A stretch of 64,000 nt of DNA, taken from Legionellaceae bacterium (GTDB taxonomy: Bacteria > Pseudomonadota > Gammaproteobacteria > Legionellales > Legionellaceae). Position numbers and translations under genes: made by a program. The stretch lies in the NCBI GenBank assembly GCA_030148065.1, contig JASBUC010000022.1, positions 22,552 to 86,551 on the forward strand. Direction: 5' to 3'. A model generated the notes under the pieces. The model was given only the letters and a program-made list of their open reading frames with translations. It was not told the origin of the DNA and did no database searches. This document shows, piece after piece, positions 1-8,897 of this stretch; position 1 is the stretch's first letter, and the number at the start of each line of letters is the position of its first letter.

Positions 1-410
<410 letters not shown>

Positions 411-443
411 TTATTATCATCCAAAGATTGTTCTCAACCCAGT

Positions 444-473
444 TTGCATCTTCATTGAGGAGAGGTTTAAAAT
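444..473 (+). promoter_or_regulatory. Candidate sigma70 promoter for ftsK-lolA
   Basis: TTGCAT at 444-449 and TAAAAT at 468-473 are separated by 18 bases and lie 31 bases before the ftsK ATG, inside the 97-base divergent gap with trxB. The match is fair, and no mapped start exists, so this is a guess from sequence. Confidence 0.35.
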
Positions 474-504
474 TACTACTTTGAGACGAGTATAACGGTT
501 TTAC

Positions 505-2898
505 ATGCCTAAAACAAAATCAAGTTCAAACAGTTGTAAAGAAGATTTTAAATTAGAACCTGACGTTAAAAAGCAATTGGCAGACGCAAGTTTTATCTTG
601 TGTGTGTTTGTGTCATTTTTTTTACTATTGAGTGTTCTCTCCTATAAAACGAATTTTGCGCTCTTTAACAGTGGTAATGTGGGTGGCAAGGTTGGTGAGT
701 TAATTGCAAGGAGTTGTTTTAACGCCATTGGGCATGGGACTTTTATCTTGCCGATAATTTTATTATGGGGGGGGTGGTTTTTCCTTAAATCTCGAACCTC
801 AACGCATTCAAGACAAGAGATTATTATGAAGGTCATTGGTTGTGTGCCTTTGATTGTTGGTGGGGTGACCTTGCTTAGCCTTTGCAATGTTCTAGATTCC
901 AACCTGCTTAAATTTGGCCCAGGTGGCTGGGTTGGTTTAATCATTGCTCAGCAAATGGAGGCGTCATTTAATTTGTTAGGAGCGTTCATTGTTTCGCTTA
1001 GTTTGTTCTGTGTTGGCTTATCTCTGGTGTTTTCTGTCAACTGGCTGTTGGTTTGTGAATGGATTGGTTTCTACACGGTTAACCTCATTCTCCAGAAAGG
1101 ACTGATGGCGCCAAAGATTCTTTACCAAAAAATTAAAAGTTGTATTAACCATGTGATGGCTAAGCTAAAAGTGCGGCGTGAGAAAAATCAAACAAAAAAA
1201 TTGGCCGCTAGCACACCACCAACCATTGTTCGGGCGGAACTATCCACAGACGCGAAAGCGCCCAAGGTTGCAGCAGAATCTGATCCACTGCCAGTAATCA
1301 AGCCCACTACAGTCGAGGCGGCTAAGGAAGAGAGCAACAGTCAGGTTGTCATTAATGAGCAGCATAAGCCGAACGTTAAAAAAGTGAAGAAATCGTTTGC
1401 CAATTTCTCTAAAGGGCGATTTCCATCGTTGGGACTTTTACAGAAAATTAACAAATCAGATCGCAAGGGCTTAAATAACAAAGAGCTGGAGCTGGTGTCA
1501 AGAGACGTAGAGCAACGCCTACTCGATTTTGGGGTTGATGTGCAAGTGGTGGCAGTGCATCCTGGTCCTGTCATTACTCGCTTTGAGCTTAAATTAGCAC
1601 CGGGCATTAAAGTCAGTAAGATTTCTGGTTTGGCAAAAGATCTTGCTCGTTCATTATCAGTTAACAGTGTAAGAGTGGTTGAAGTGATTCCTGGCAAATC
1701 AGTGGTAGGTTTGGAGTTGCCAAACTTACATCGAGAAATGGTAGGACTTCAGGAAGTATTGAGTTCTGAAAAGTTTCAAGAAACGACCAACCCGCTTTCT
1801 TTGGCGCTCGGTGTCGACATTTCTGGTTTTCCAATGTTTGTTAATTTGGCCAAGATGCCTCACCTGTTGGTTGCTGGGACCACAGGCTCTGGTAAGTCAG
1901 TTGGCATTAACGCCATGATTTTGAGCTTATTGTTTAAATCCACCCCAGAAGAGGTTCGTTTGATTTTAGTCGATCCTAAAATGTTGGAGCTGTCTGTGTA
2001 TGAAGGGATCCCGCATTTATTAACACCTGTGGTCACGGATATGAAAGATGCGGCAAATGCGCTTCGCTGGTCTGTGGCAGAGATGGAAAAGCGTTATCGC
2101 CTAATGGCGTCACTTGGAGTTCGTAACATCAGCGGTTACAACAAGAAGGTTCGTGATGCACAAGCAGATGGTGCGCCACTTGTCTGCCCATTAACACCAG
2201 CAAGCCCAACAGGCGAGCCTGAATTTTTGGAGACGCTGCCCTACATTGTGATCATCATTGATGAATTAGCAGACATGATGATGGTGGTCGGTAAAAAAGT
2301 TGAGCAGTTAATTGCGCGCATTGCTCAAAAAGCACGGGCTGCTGGGATTCACTTGATTTTAGCAACCCAAAGACCGTCGGTTGATGTGTTGACTGGTCTC
2401 ATTAAATCAAACATTCCAACGCGAGTGTCTTACCAAGTGTCTTCGAAAATTGACTCAAGAACCATCCTAGATCAGCAAGGTGCCGAGCAACTACTAGGGC
2501 AGGGAGATTTATTGTATTTAGCCCCAGGAACTGGAACGCCCATTCGTGTGCATGGGGCTTTTGTCGACGATAAAGAAGTTCACCGGGTAGTGGATGCTTG
2601 GAAGAAACTAGGTGAGCCAGATTACCTTGATGGCGTTACTACCCAGGCAGAAGAGTCGGGGCTAACTAATGCCAATGGCGAGGTGGAAGAAACTGATCCA
2701 CTCTATGATGAAGCGGTTTCATTTGTCTGTAAGACCCGTAAAGCAAGTATTTCAAGCGTACAGCGTCGGTTTAAGATTGGTTATAACCGAGCCGCTCGTT
2801 TAGTGGAGGAAATGGAGCGGACTGGGGTGGTTGGTCCCATGGAAAATGGGGGGATGCGTGAAGTATTGGCACCGGTTCCGGTTGAGGATGAGTCCTGA
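505..2898 (+). CDS. ftsK: DNA translocase FtsK
   Basis: Septum-anchored DNA pump that moves the chromosome termini and activates XerCD dimer resolution. About four membrane helices occupy residues 25-185, then a short basic/acidic linker (about 225-310), the alpha/beta motor with Walker A GTTGSGKS at 458-465 and the acidic Walker B segment [12 protein letters not shown], and a C-terminal gamma winged helix from about 730 ([18 protein letters not shown]). At 797 residues it has a short linker compared with the 1329-residue E. coli protein, as in many other gammaproteobacteria. Its stop overlaps the lolA start by one base (TGATG), so the two are probably translated together. Confidence 0.97.
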   Translation: MPKTKSSSNSCKEDFKLEPDVKKQLADASFILCVFVSFFLLLSVLSYKTNFALFNSGNVGGKVGELIARSCFNAIGHGTFILPIILLWGGWFFLKSRTSTHSRQEIIMKVIGCVPLIVGGVTLLSLCNVLDSNLLKFGPGGWVGLIIAQQMEASFNLLGAFIVSLSLFCVGLSLVFSVNWLLVCEWIGFYTVNLILQKGLMAPKILYQKIKSCINHVMAKLKVRREKNQTKKLAASTPPTIVRAELSTDAKAPKVAAESDPLPVIKPTTVEAAKEESNSQVVINEQHKPNVKKVKKSFANFSKGRFPSLGLLQKINKSDRKGLNNKELELVSRDVEQRLLDFGVDVQVVAVHPGPVITRFELKLAPGIKVSKISGLAKDLARSLSVNSVRVVEVIPGKSVVGLELPNLHREMVGLQEVLSSEKFQETTNPLSLALGVDISGFPMFVNLAKMPHLLVAGTTGSGKSVGINAMILSLLFKSTPEEVRLILVDPKMLELSVYEGIPHLLTPVVTDMKDAANALRWSVAEMEKRYRLMASLGVRNISGYNKKVRDAQADGAPLVCPLTPASPTGEPEFLETLPYIVIIIDELADMMMVVGKKVEQLIARIAQKARAAGIHLILATQRPSVDVLTGLIKSNIPTRVSYQVSSKIDSRTILDQQGAEQLLGQGDLLYLAPGTGTPIRVHGAFVDDKEVHRVVDAWKKLGEPDYLDGVTTQAEESGLTNANGEVEETDPLYDEAVSFVCKTRKASISSVQRRFKIGYNRAARLVEEMERTGVVGPMENGGMREVLAPVPVEDES

Positions 2899-3515
2899 TG
2901 AGAGCGTTTTTAACGGTATTTTTATGGCTCCTATGTTCTTGTTGCCTTGCTAAGGGCGAGGAGGTGGCAGCTGAGCTCAAAAAACGGCTCGAAAGGATTC
3001 AAACACTCTCAGCAAACTTTCAACAAGAAATTTCTAACGAAGGCCGCTTGATTCAAACCTCTTCAGGTCGTTTGTTTATTATGAAACCAAAACGTTTTTT
3101 TTGGCAAAGTAAACAACCAAATGAGCAAGAAGTTATTGCTGATGGTAAAAAACTATGGGTGTATGACATCGACTTAGATCAAGTAACAGTAAGCAATCAA
3201 CAAAAAGCCTTGCTGAACACGCCAGCTGCCTTTTTAAGTCAAAATAACCTCGATCTAGCTAAAGAGTATATAGTCACTAAGAAAGTTGCCTCAAAGCTCA
3301 ATTATTACAAACTCAAGCCTAAGGAGCGAACTCGCGGGTATTTACAAGTCGTTTTAGGTTTTGAAGGCGAGGTTTTACGCTACATTTCTGTTTTAGATCA
3401 GCTGTCGCAAATGAGCCGCTTAAGATTAAGTCAGGTTCGTATTAACCAAACAGTTGATAAGGCATTGTTTTCATTTAGCCCGCCTAAAGGTGTGGATGTT
3501 ATTCATAACAATTAG
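2898..3515 (+). CDS. lolA: Outer-membrane lipoprotein carrier LolA
   Basis: Periplasmic chaperone that takes lipoproteins from the LolCDE exporter to LolB at the outer membrane. A signal peptide covers residues 1 to about 20 (hydrophobic LTVFLWLLCSCCLA). The mature part shows the LolA pattern: LQRIQTLSANFQQ-like start, SSGRLFIMKPKRFFW, and IADGKKLWVYDIDLDQVTV. Length 205 aa is normal. The gene follows ftsK with a one-base overlap, an order found widely in Gammaproteobacteria, which supports both calls. A T-tract-linked hairpin follows the stop. Confidence 0.95.
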   Translation: MRAFLTVFLWLLCSCCLAKGEEVAAELKKRLERIQTLSANFQQEISNEGRLIQTSSGRLFIMKPKRFFWQSKQPNEQEVIADGKKLWVYDIDLDQVTVSNQQKALLNTPAAFLSQNNLDLAKEYIVTKKVASKLNYYKLKPKERTRGYLQVVLGFEGEVLRYISVLDQLSQMSRLRLSQVRINQTVDKALFSFSPPKGVDVIHNN

Positions 3516-3546
3516 TCAATTATAATAACCTAGAGTTTTATTTCTC

Positions 3547-3605
3547 CTGTTTCTGGATAGGACTGCCTTCTTTTTATTCAAACAGAAACAGTCCGCCCTT
3601 TTTTT
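3547..3605 (+). terminator. Probable lolA terminator with two competing stems
   Basis: GGACTG (3560-3565) can pair with CAGTCC (3589-3594), just before GCCC and a run of seven T (3599-3605). A second, longer stem, CTGTTTCT (3547-3554) with AGAAACAG (3584-3591), uses three of the same bases, so both cannot form together. The T-run supports intrinsic termination; loops of 23 and 29 bases are long. Confidence 0.5.
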
Positions 3606-3629
3606 GTCTTCTCTGAGTGTCCTTAGAGC

Positions 3630-3658
3630 TTGACATTTAAGGTTAGTGAACATATTTT
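3630..3658 (+). promoter_or_regulatory. Sigma70 promoter for the 494-aa gene operon
   Basis: A perfect -35 TTGACA (3630-3635), a 17-base spacer and a -10 TATTTT (3653-3658) lie about 140 bases before the ATG at 3799. This gives a long leader of roughly 130 bases. A clear purine-rich ribosome site (AGAAAGGA) precedes the ATG. Confidence 0.65.
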
Positions 3659-3798
3659 AACCTCAGTTTGAAAAGTACAGCCTAAAAAACTTAAAAATAG
3701 CTGCTTTGATGAGTCTTATTCTCTTAACAGAAATGACCATGCCTAAACAAAGTTACATTTTAAGGAGCTTAGGTGCCTATAAGCAGAAAGGATTATAA

Positions 3799-5283
3799 AT
3801 GAGCAGTTTGTTAGAGCAAAAGAGTGACAAAACAAAGAAGCTAGTTGTGTTGGAAAAATATTCTCGGCTTTTAGGGGCAACGGAAGATGGTTCTTGGGCA
3901 AATACAGTAGATGGTGTTCGTCACTCTTTTTCTGACGGTGATTTTTTTATTCCACAGTTTTTGGACTTTGAACGAGCGAAGAAAACCCTGCAGTGGGGCG
4001 TCGAGGACTCTGCTGAGTGGGAACCACGTTTTAAAAGGGATGAACAATTGAGAGGTTCCAACTTCAACGTTTGGGGCTTAAACACAGGCCTGCGGACAGA
4101 TTACCGCTTAGCACTTTATGAGTTAGTTCAGCGCCGAGTGCTGGAGTTAAGACAACAGCTTGTAATACTCGATGAGGCCATTCTTCTCACCAATTCGCAA
4201 GAGACTGAACAAAAGAGCGCTAGGACATCAGAGGAGAAGCCATCATCAACCAGTCCAATAAGCACCTCTCAACAAGAAACGCCTGCATCAAACAATCATC
4301 AGGCTGAAGATGAAAATCCAAACAGTGATACAAGTAGTGAGGGAACTATTGAGTCCAGTGACTGCTCTGAAAGCAGCCATTCTAGTGGCGCATCAGAGGA
4401 TGAGCAAGAGCCATCACGCCCCGATTTGGACCCATTATTTAATGAGCTAACGCGTTTGTATGATACGCTCGAAGAAAGCTTTGAGTTAATCAAAGTTGAA
4501 CTTAATCAGAGCCCAAGTAATAAAGAGCGTTTGAGGCAGTTGCAACAATCCTTTCAAGAGCAAGAAACCTGTTTTCATAAGACTTGTTTAGCCATTACCT
4601 CTGAGAGTAACAGACCAACGGTTGAAGAACTACAGCGCTTAAGAAGTGCACAAGAGCAATTACTTGGACTGATTCAAACAAAAGAGAAAACAGAACAAAG
4701 CATTCGGATCCAAGTGGTTTCCCCAACGAGCAGCTTTTTTAAACAGCAAGCGAGCCCATCTGGCTTAAAAATCTCCCATCAAGACTCAAGAAATGAGGCA
4801 GGTTCTCAAGTAAGTAATGAAGGGGATGATGATAAACCTACTCACTTTGAGACCTTATCTAAGTATGTTGCGCCTTCTGGTTTATTATTATCTTATCTTG
4901 AGCAGAGAAATACGACCTACTATTGGCGTGACTTTTTCTCATCCTATGTTGCTTTCTTTGTGGGAGGTTGCATAAGATATAAAACTGAGAAAGAGAATCG
5001 AGAGTCTTATATTAGAGAGACGCTAATTCCAGCAATTCGCGAAGTTCTGCAATCAGACACAGAAAATAGAGCAGAAAAGGTTCTGCATTTACGAGAGAGC
5101 CTTAGTGAAGGAATTAGTCGTTTTAGCCCAAGAGTGAGAGCCGGTGCGCCAGAGTATGATAACTCACTGCAATCGCTACTTAGGGCTTTGCACTCCGAAT
5201 TATATGAGAACGATCAAGAGGCAGAGGAAGAGTTTCATGATCAATATGTTATCCCTGGTCAACGACGATATGGAACAAGCTAA
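3799..5283 (+). CDS. Unknown acidic protein, possible secreted effector
   Basis: I do not recognise a family. The 494-aa product has no signal peptide or membrane segment. Residues about 130-215 are a low-complexity Ser/Glu/Asp/Gln-rich linker separating a folded-looking N-terminal part from a helical, Gln/Glu-rich middle with coiled-coil character (about 210-305). The C-terminal part (about 350-494) is helical, and the tail has a glutamate cluster EAEEEF roughly 20 residues before the end. Such E-block tails occur in Dot/Icm type IV effectors of Legionella and Coxiella; that link is inference only. It has its own strong promoter and overlaps the next gene by 47 bases, heading a five-gene run that ends with ubiA. 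A non-secreted housekeeping role is equally possible. Confidence 0.75.
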   Translation: MSSLLEQKSDKTKKLVVLEKYSRLLGATEDGSWANTVDGVRHSFSDGDFFIPQFLDFERAKKTLQWGVEDSAEWEPRFKRDEQLRGSNFNVWGLNTGLRTDYRLALYELVQRRVLELRQQLVILDEAILLTNSQETEQKSARTSEEKPSSTSPISTSQQETPASNNHQAEDENPNSDTSSEGTIESSDCSESSHSSGASEDEQEPSRPDLDPLFNELTRLYDTLEESFELIKVELNQSPSNKERLRQLQQSFQEQETCFHKTCLAITSESNRPTVEELQRLRSAQEQLLGLIQTKEKTEQSIRIQVVSPTSSFFKQQASPSGLKISHQDSRNEAGSQVSNEGDDDKPTHFETLSKYVAPSGLLLSYLEQRNTTYYWRDFFSSYVAFFVGGCIRYKTEKENRESYIRETLIPAIREVLQSDTENRAEKVLHLRESLSEGISRFSPRVRAGAPEYDNSLQSLLRALHSELYENDQEAEEEFHDQYVIPGQRRYGTS

Positions 5284-5812
5284 AAAGAGATCTTATTATT
5301 TATCAGTATTAGGGTATGACAACTGGTGTTTGGCGCGCAATCAATCACAAGGTGCATCGATTACAGAGCCTTTTGTAGCAGACATAGTTGATGGGGATTT
5401 GGAAGCAGCGAATGTGATGTTGATAGGGGAGGAGACAACGGCTTGCCCTTCTCAAGCTTTTTTGAAAAACTGGTTGTCAACAATCAAAGCAAATGCACCA
5501 TTACGCTACTGCACACTAATCATTAAGAACTCATCACGCGACTGTAAAGATGTCCATAATAAGGATGTCATTACTATGCAGGCGATTGAGCGCTGGCAAA
5601 AAGGGCCAGAAGCAAAACTTATTTGGTTACTCTCAAATAAGTTAGTGCATCTTATAGCGCCGAGCGCTCGAGCCCTTGAGGGATGTGATAAGTCCTTTGT
5701 TACAGTAGGGAAAAACGCTTATTTTAGTCAACCCCTAGAGAGTGAGCCGCACTTAAGTTATAAAAAATCTCTCTATCAAAAACACGATGTTATTCAGGAC
5801 TGGTTTGTATGA
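5237..5812 (+). CDS. HolD-like protein (DNA polymerase III psi candidate)
   Basis: The reading frame is open from 5144, but the ATG at 5237 is preferred because AGAGGAAG lies six to seven bases before it. The 191-aa product starts with SYYLSVLGYDNWCLARN, which resembles the start of HolD (a short tract ending LGI-x-x-W-x-L-R), and ends with PHLSYKKSLYQKHDVIQDW, similar to the HolD tail where clamp-loader psi has an LWQQ-type helix. Psi bridges the clamp loader and SSB. HolD is poorly conserved and 137 aa in E. coli, so this longer protein may be something else. It overlaps the upstream gene by 47 bases and the pseudopilin gene by ATGA. Confidence 0.45.
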   Translation: MINMLSLVNDDMEQAKKRSYYLSVLGYDNWCLARNQSQGASITEPFVADIVDGDLEAANVMLIGEETTACPSQAFLKNWLSTIKANAPLRYCTLIIKNSSRDCKDVHNKDVITMQAIERWQKGPEAKLIWLLSNKLVHLIAPSARALEGCDKSFVTVGKNAYFSQPLESEPHLSYKKSLYQKHDVIQDWFV

Positions 5813-6303
5813 ATCAGGCAAAAAAGGGGTTCACCCTGCTAGAGCTAGCTTTTGTGGTGTCTTTAGCTCTGTTGTTAATTTTATCAGCCATTCCTGCTTG
5901 GCAGAATTTTTCATTGAAGTACCGTTTACGAGAACAAGTTGATCGATTGCAAACAGCCATTAATTTTTCAAGAAATTTAGCCTTGCAGCAACAAAAACCT
6001 CTGATTGTCAGACCAATTTCTTACAAAGATTGGTCAAAAGGGATGTGTCTTTTTGTGGACACTGATAATAATCATAGACTTAATGAAAATCAAAAACTTC
6101 TAAAGATTTGGCGTTGGGATGATAGAAAACTCACGGTTGCCTGGCATGGCTTTCAATCTGATCATTATTTAGAGTTTACCCCTGACTTAGCCAACTCGTA
6201 TTTAAGCGGTCGTTTTATTGTGAGTGCAAAGGGTGCAAACATGAAACGTTCGCTGATTGTCAATCGCCTTGGACGAACAAGACAAGATGAAGAAAATGGC
6301 TAA
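5809..6303 (+). CDS. fimT: Type IV pseudopilin, FimT/GspH family
   Basis: The 164-aa protein begins with a type IV prepilin leader: a short basic stretch, then the prepilin peptidase site G-FTLLEL with the conserved Glu at +5 and a hydrophobic helix to about residue 30. The body has GspH/FimT features (NFSRNLALQQQKPLIV, then MCLFVDTDNN-HRLNENQKLL), as in minor pilins that prime type IV pilus assembly. There is no good ribosome site; the ATG overlaps the preceding stop as ATGA, so translation is probably coupled. No other pilus gene is nearby. FimT versus GspH cannot be separated from sequence alone, but FimT fits a lone minor pilin better. Confidence 0.85.
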   Translation: MNQAKKGFTLLELAFVVSLALLLILSAIPAWQNFSLKYRLREQVDRLQTAINFSRNLALQQQKPLIVRPISYKDWSKGMCLFVDTDNNHRLNENQKLLKIWRWDDRKLTVAWHGFQSDHYLEFTPDLANSYLSGRFIVSAKGANMKRSLIVNRLGRTRQDEENG

Positions 6304-6772
6304 TACAGTAGCAATTACTCGCTTTTTGCAAGCAAATGACTCCATTACTAAAATAGCAGCAGAACTGTGTCAAACGATTAGAGTTAGGCCTTTTCATACT
6401 GACTGGCAATATGAGCCAATCCTAAAGAAATATACCCGAGAAATTACAATGTTTTTGGACAATAGGCCTGCATGGTATGCCAAAACAGTGATTACGGAAG
6501 AGGCCTATAACAAGAAAAAGGATTATTTTGGTAACTTATCTACGGAGCCACTGGGAGCTTTTTTATTTAGTTCTGACGATGTTTTGAGACTTGGTTTAAA
6601 CTATCAAGAACGTTCAGTTGCAGAGTCATCCCTAACAACGGTTAAAAATTTGTATGCTCTAAAGAATCATGAGAACGTTTGGTTAAGACGCTCTACCTTT
6701 TTGGTTTGTGGTGAATTATTATTGCTTACTGAAGTTTTTTTACCGGGTGTTTTGGAGTTTTTATGTCGCTAG
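6287..6772 (+). CDS. ubiC: Chorismate pyruvate-lyase UbiC
   Basis: Cytoplasmic enzyme that converts chorismate to 4-hydroxybenzoate and pyruvate, the first committed step of ubiquinone synthesis. Typical pieces are RPAWYAKTVI, LGAFLFSSDDVLRLGL and the C-terminal LRRSTFLVCGELLLLTEVFLP, where the Glu in LLTEVFLP matches the catalytic E155 of E. coli UbiC. The ATG at 6287 gives 161 aa (E. coli 165); the ATG at 6296 is an equal alternative, and a TTG at 6257 looks too early. It overlaps the pseudopilin gene by 17 bases and ubiA by 10 bases. The ubiA partner makes the call firm. Confidence 0.92.
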   Translation: MKKMANTVAITRFLQANDSITKIAAELCQTIRVRPFHTDWQYEPILKKYTREITMFLDNRPAWYAKTVITEEAYNKKKDYFGNLSTEPLGAFLFSSDDVLRLGLNYQERSVAESSLTTVKNLYALKNHENVWLRRSTFLVCGELLLLTEVFLPGVLEFLCR

Positions 6773-7626
6773 CTATTGAGAGCCCCTATCTTCGTCTGAT
6801 TCGTTTTGACAAGCCAATAGGTAGTTTACTGTTGTTATGGCCAACTTTGTGGGCTTTGCTAATAGCAGGAAATGGCTCTGTGAGTTTAAAGCACTTTATC
6901 ATCTTTACCATAGGCGTGTTTTCAATGCGCAGTGCTGGCTGTGTGATTAATGATTTAGCCGATCGTAATTTTGATGGTTATGTGGAAAGAACAGCGAGTC
7001 GCCCATTGGCAAGGAAGGAGCTAAGCGTTAAGGCTGCCATCACCTTTTTAATAACCCTATTAATGCTCAGCGCTTCCCTTTTATTTTTTTTAAATAGTTA
7101 TTGTTTTTATTTGGCGTTGATCTCAGCAGCGTTAACGGTTTTTTACCCATTTTGTAAACGCTTTTTCTTTCTACCCCAATTAGTGTTATCGGTGACGTTT
7201 AGCTTTGGTGTGTTAATTGGCTTTGCTGCTGTACTAAATGAGCTACCAGTTAGCGCTTATCTTCTCTATTTATTGACAGCCTGCTGGATCTTCATGTTTG
7301 ATACAATCTATGCTCTGGTTGATCAAGAAGATGATGAGCAGCTTTTGTTGTTTTCAAGCGCGATAAGCTTAGGCAAGAACACCAAAACGACAATCTACGC
7401 GCTCATGGGTCTTACCCAGCTTCTGTGGTTGCTCATTGCACATCAACTAAAATTGGATGGCTTTTTTTGCATTGGTTGGTTGCTTGGCTCTTGTTGTTTC
7501 TTATACCAAGTCATGTTAATTAACAATGATACCCGCGAAAGTTATTTCAAGGCCTTTTTAAACAATAATTGGTATGGCCTTGTTATCCTTCTGTCGCTTT
7601 TGGTAGGTTTGCAACAACATTGGTGA
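6763..7626 (+). CDS. ubiA: 4-hydroxybenzoate polyprenyltransferase UbiA
   Basis: Inner-membrane prenyltransferase that attaches the polyprenyl tail to 4-hydroxybenzoate. Both Asp-rich motifs are present: NDLADRNFDG with ASRPLA around residues 67-85, and DTIYALVDQEDD around 180-190. Eight or so membrane helices fill the 287-aa chain. The ATG at 6763 lies within the ubiC end with GGAG just before it. Its last 44 bases overlap the 3' end of pnp on the other strand. Confidence 0.97.
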   Translation: MSLAIESPYLRLIRFDKPIGSLLLLWPTLWALLIAGNGSVSLKHFIIFTIGVFSMRSAGCVINDLADRNFDGYVERTASRPLARKELSVKAAITFLITLLMLSASLLFFLNSYCFYLALISAALTVFYPFCKRFFFLPQLVLSVTFSFGVLIGFAAVLNELPVSAYLLYLLTACWIFMFDTIYALVDQEDDEQLLLFSSAISLGKNTKTTIYALMGLTQLLWLLIAHQLKLDGFFCIGWLLGSCCFLYQVMLINNDTRESYFKAFLNNNWYGLVILLSLLVGLQQHW

Positions 7627-8422
7627 GCAACTCTTTTAATTGCTCTGCATTCTGATTTGCTGTTTTTACAACCACGTCGTGATCGTGCACGCAGCCCTCA
7701 AGTCCGGTTGCAAAATTCGTAATGGTGGCAACAACAGCCACTTTGAAGCCACAATGATTGGCAACAATCACCTCTGGCACGGTAGACATGCCAATAACGT
7801 CAGCACCCATGAGCTTAAACATGCGAATTTCAGCAGCCGTCTCATAATTAGGACCTAATACAGAAATATAGACACCTTTTTTAAGAGGGATGTTTAGTTT
7901 GTCAGCTTCAGTGTGAATGAGTTCGTTAAACGTAGGATCGTAGGCATTGTCCATGGGAGGAAAACGTGGACCAAACTCATCGTCATTCTTACCAAGAAGA
8001 GGGGAGGAACCTTGAAAATTTATGTGATCGGTAATTTGTACCAATGATCCGGGTGGTACATCCTGGTTAAGGGAACCGGAAGCATTACTTGCAATAAAAT
8101 AGTCTGCTCCTAGTAAGCGTGCTGTTCGAACATAAGTGAGGACGTAAGAGTCACTTATGTGCTCATATTTATGAGATCGTCCTTGCAAACAGATAAGGTT
8201 AACGCCATTGAGCGTTCCCAGAATGACGTTATTACCATGCCCCTCAACTTCAATGACAGGAAAGTTAACCAATTCCTCATAGGGTACAGTAGTTTTGTCT
8301 TCCATAGCATCACAAAAATTACTCAAGCCACTGCCAAGGACTATGGCTAGAGTAGGCTTAAAATTTGGTTTCTTGCTTTGTATAATATTTGCAGATTGTT
8401 TTGCTGCGTCAGATGGGTTCAT
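7583..8422 (-). CDS. Purine nucleoside phosphorylase, PNP/MTAP trimeric type
   Basis: Phosphorolysis of purine nucleosides to base and ribose 1-phosphate in the cytoplasm. Shows the phosphate loop IVLGSGLSNF (about 28-37), the Arg/His pair in LQGRSHKYE, ASNASGSLN, the purine-site GPNYETAAEIRMFKLMGADVIGMSTVPE and a conserved Asn in TITNFATG. At 279 aa it fits the high-molecular-mass group that contains XapA and mammalian-type PNP, so inosine/guanosine or xanthosine are likely substrates. It lies three bases after cdd, a salvage operon. Its end overlaps ubiA by 44 bases. Confidence 0.93.
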   Translation of the reverse strand: MNPSDAAKQSANIIQSKKPNFKPTLAIVLGSGLSNFCDAMEDKTTVPYEELVNFPVIEVEGHGNNVILGTLNGVNLICLQGRSHKYEHISDSYVLTYVRTARLLGADYFIASNASGSLNQDVPPGSLVQITDHINFQGSSPLLGKNDDEFGPRFPPMDNAYDPTFNELIHTEADKLNIPLKKGVYISVLGPNYETAAEIRMFKLMGADVIGMSTVPEVIVANHCGFKVAVVATITNFATGLEGCVHDHDVVVKTANQNAEQLKELLTNVVANLPKATEG

Positions 8423-8425
8423 TCG

Positions 8426-8833
8426 TTAGAGTTCTCCAAGCATATCGGGATCAAAAGAAAGAGGTAATAACTCATTAATCGTCAAGGTTTTGTATTCATG
8501 TTGAGCGTTGGCCATGTGCACCAATGTGTCTTTGTTCGAAAATTCGCGTATTTGCTGCCGGCAGCCACCACAGGGTGTTAACATGATGTTATTAGCTGAG
8601 CTGATGTAGATTTCTTTTATTAAGCGATCGCCACCAGCAATCATTTGTCCTATGGCATTACTTTCAGCACACACTGTCAGACCATAAGAGATGTTTTCAA
8701 CATTGCAACCGGAAAAATAGTGGTCCTTATCACTTTTTATCACTGCCCCAACCTTAAAATTAGAGTAGGGCGAATAGGACAACGAGCGTATCTTGTTACA
8801 CATTTCTATAAAAATAGGATCCATTATTTTCAC
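8426..8833 (-). CDS. cdd: Cytidine deaminase, small tetrameric type
   Basis: Zinc enzyme that deaminates cytidine or deoxycytidine to uridine. Zinc and catalytic residues are visible as TVCAESNAIG (CAE) and TPCGGCRQQIREF (PCxxC), the three-cysteine signature of the homotetrameric class; YSPYSNFKVGAVI opens the fold. At 135 aa the length is typical. The GTG at 8833 is preferred over the ATG at 8824 because AGG sits six bases before the GTG. It is followed by pnp after three bases and preceded, 64 bases away, by the membrane-protein gene in the same direction. Confidence 0.95.
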   Translation of the reverse strand: MKIMDPIFIEMCNKIRSLSYSPYSNFKVGAVIKSDKDHYFSGCNVENISYGLTVCAESNAIGQMIAGGDRLIKEIYISSANNIMLTPCGGCRQQIREFSNKDTLVHMANAQHEYKTLTINELLPLSFDPDMLGEL

Positions 8834-8897
8834 TTATTACCTGCAGAGTCGTATCAATGGATGATTCTAAACCATAGCAATCATACTTGGAAAGAGT

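Noticed and set aside
1341..1697. 118-codon frame antisense to ftsK
   Set aside because: Low-complexity Ser/Thr-rich product on the opposite strand of a conserved motor gene; a shadow frame.
5144..5236. Longer N-terminus for the HolD-like protein (GTG start at 5144)
   Set aside because: It would overlap the previous gene by 140 bases; the ATG at 5237 has a good ribosome site and leaves the HolD-like start intact.
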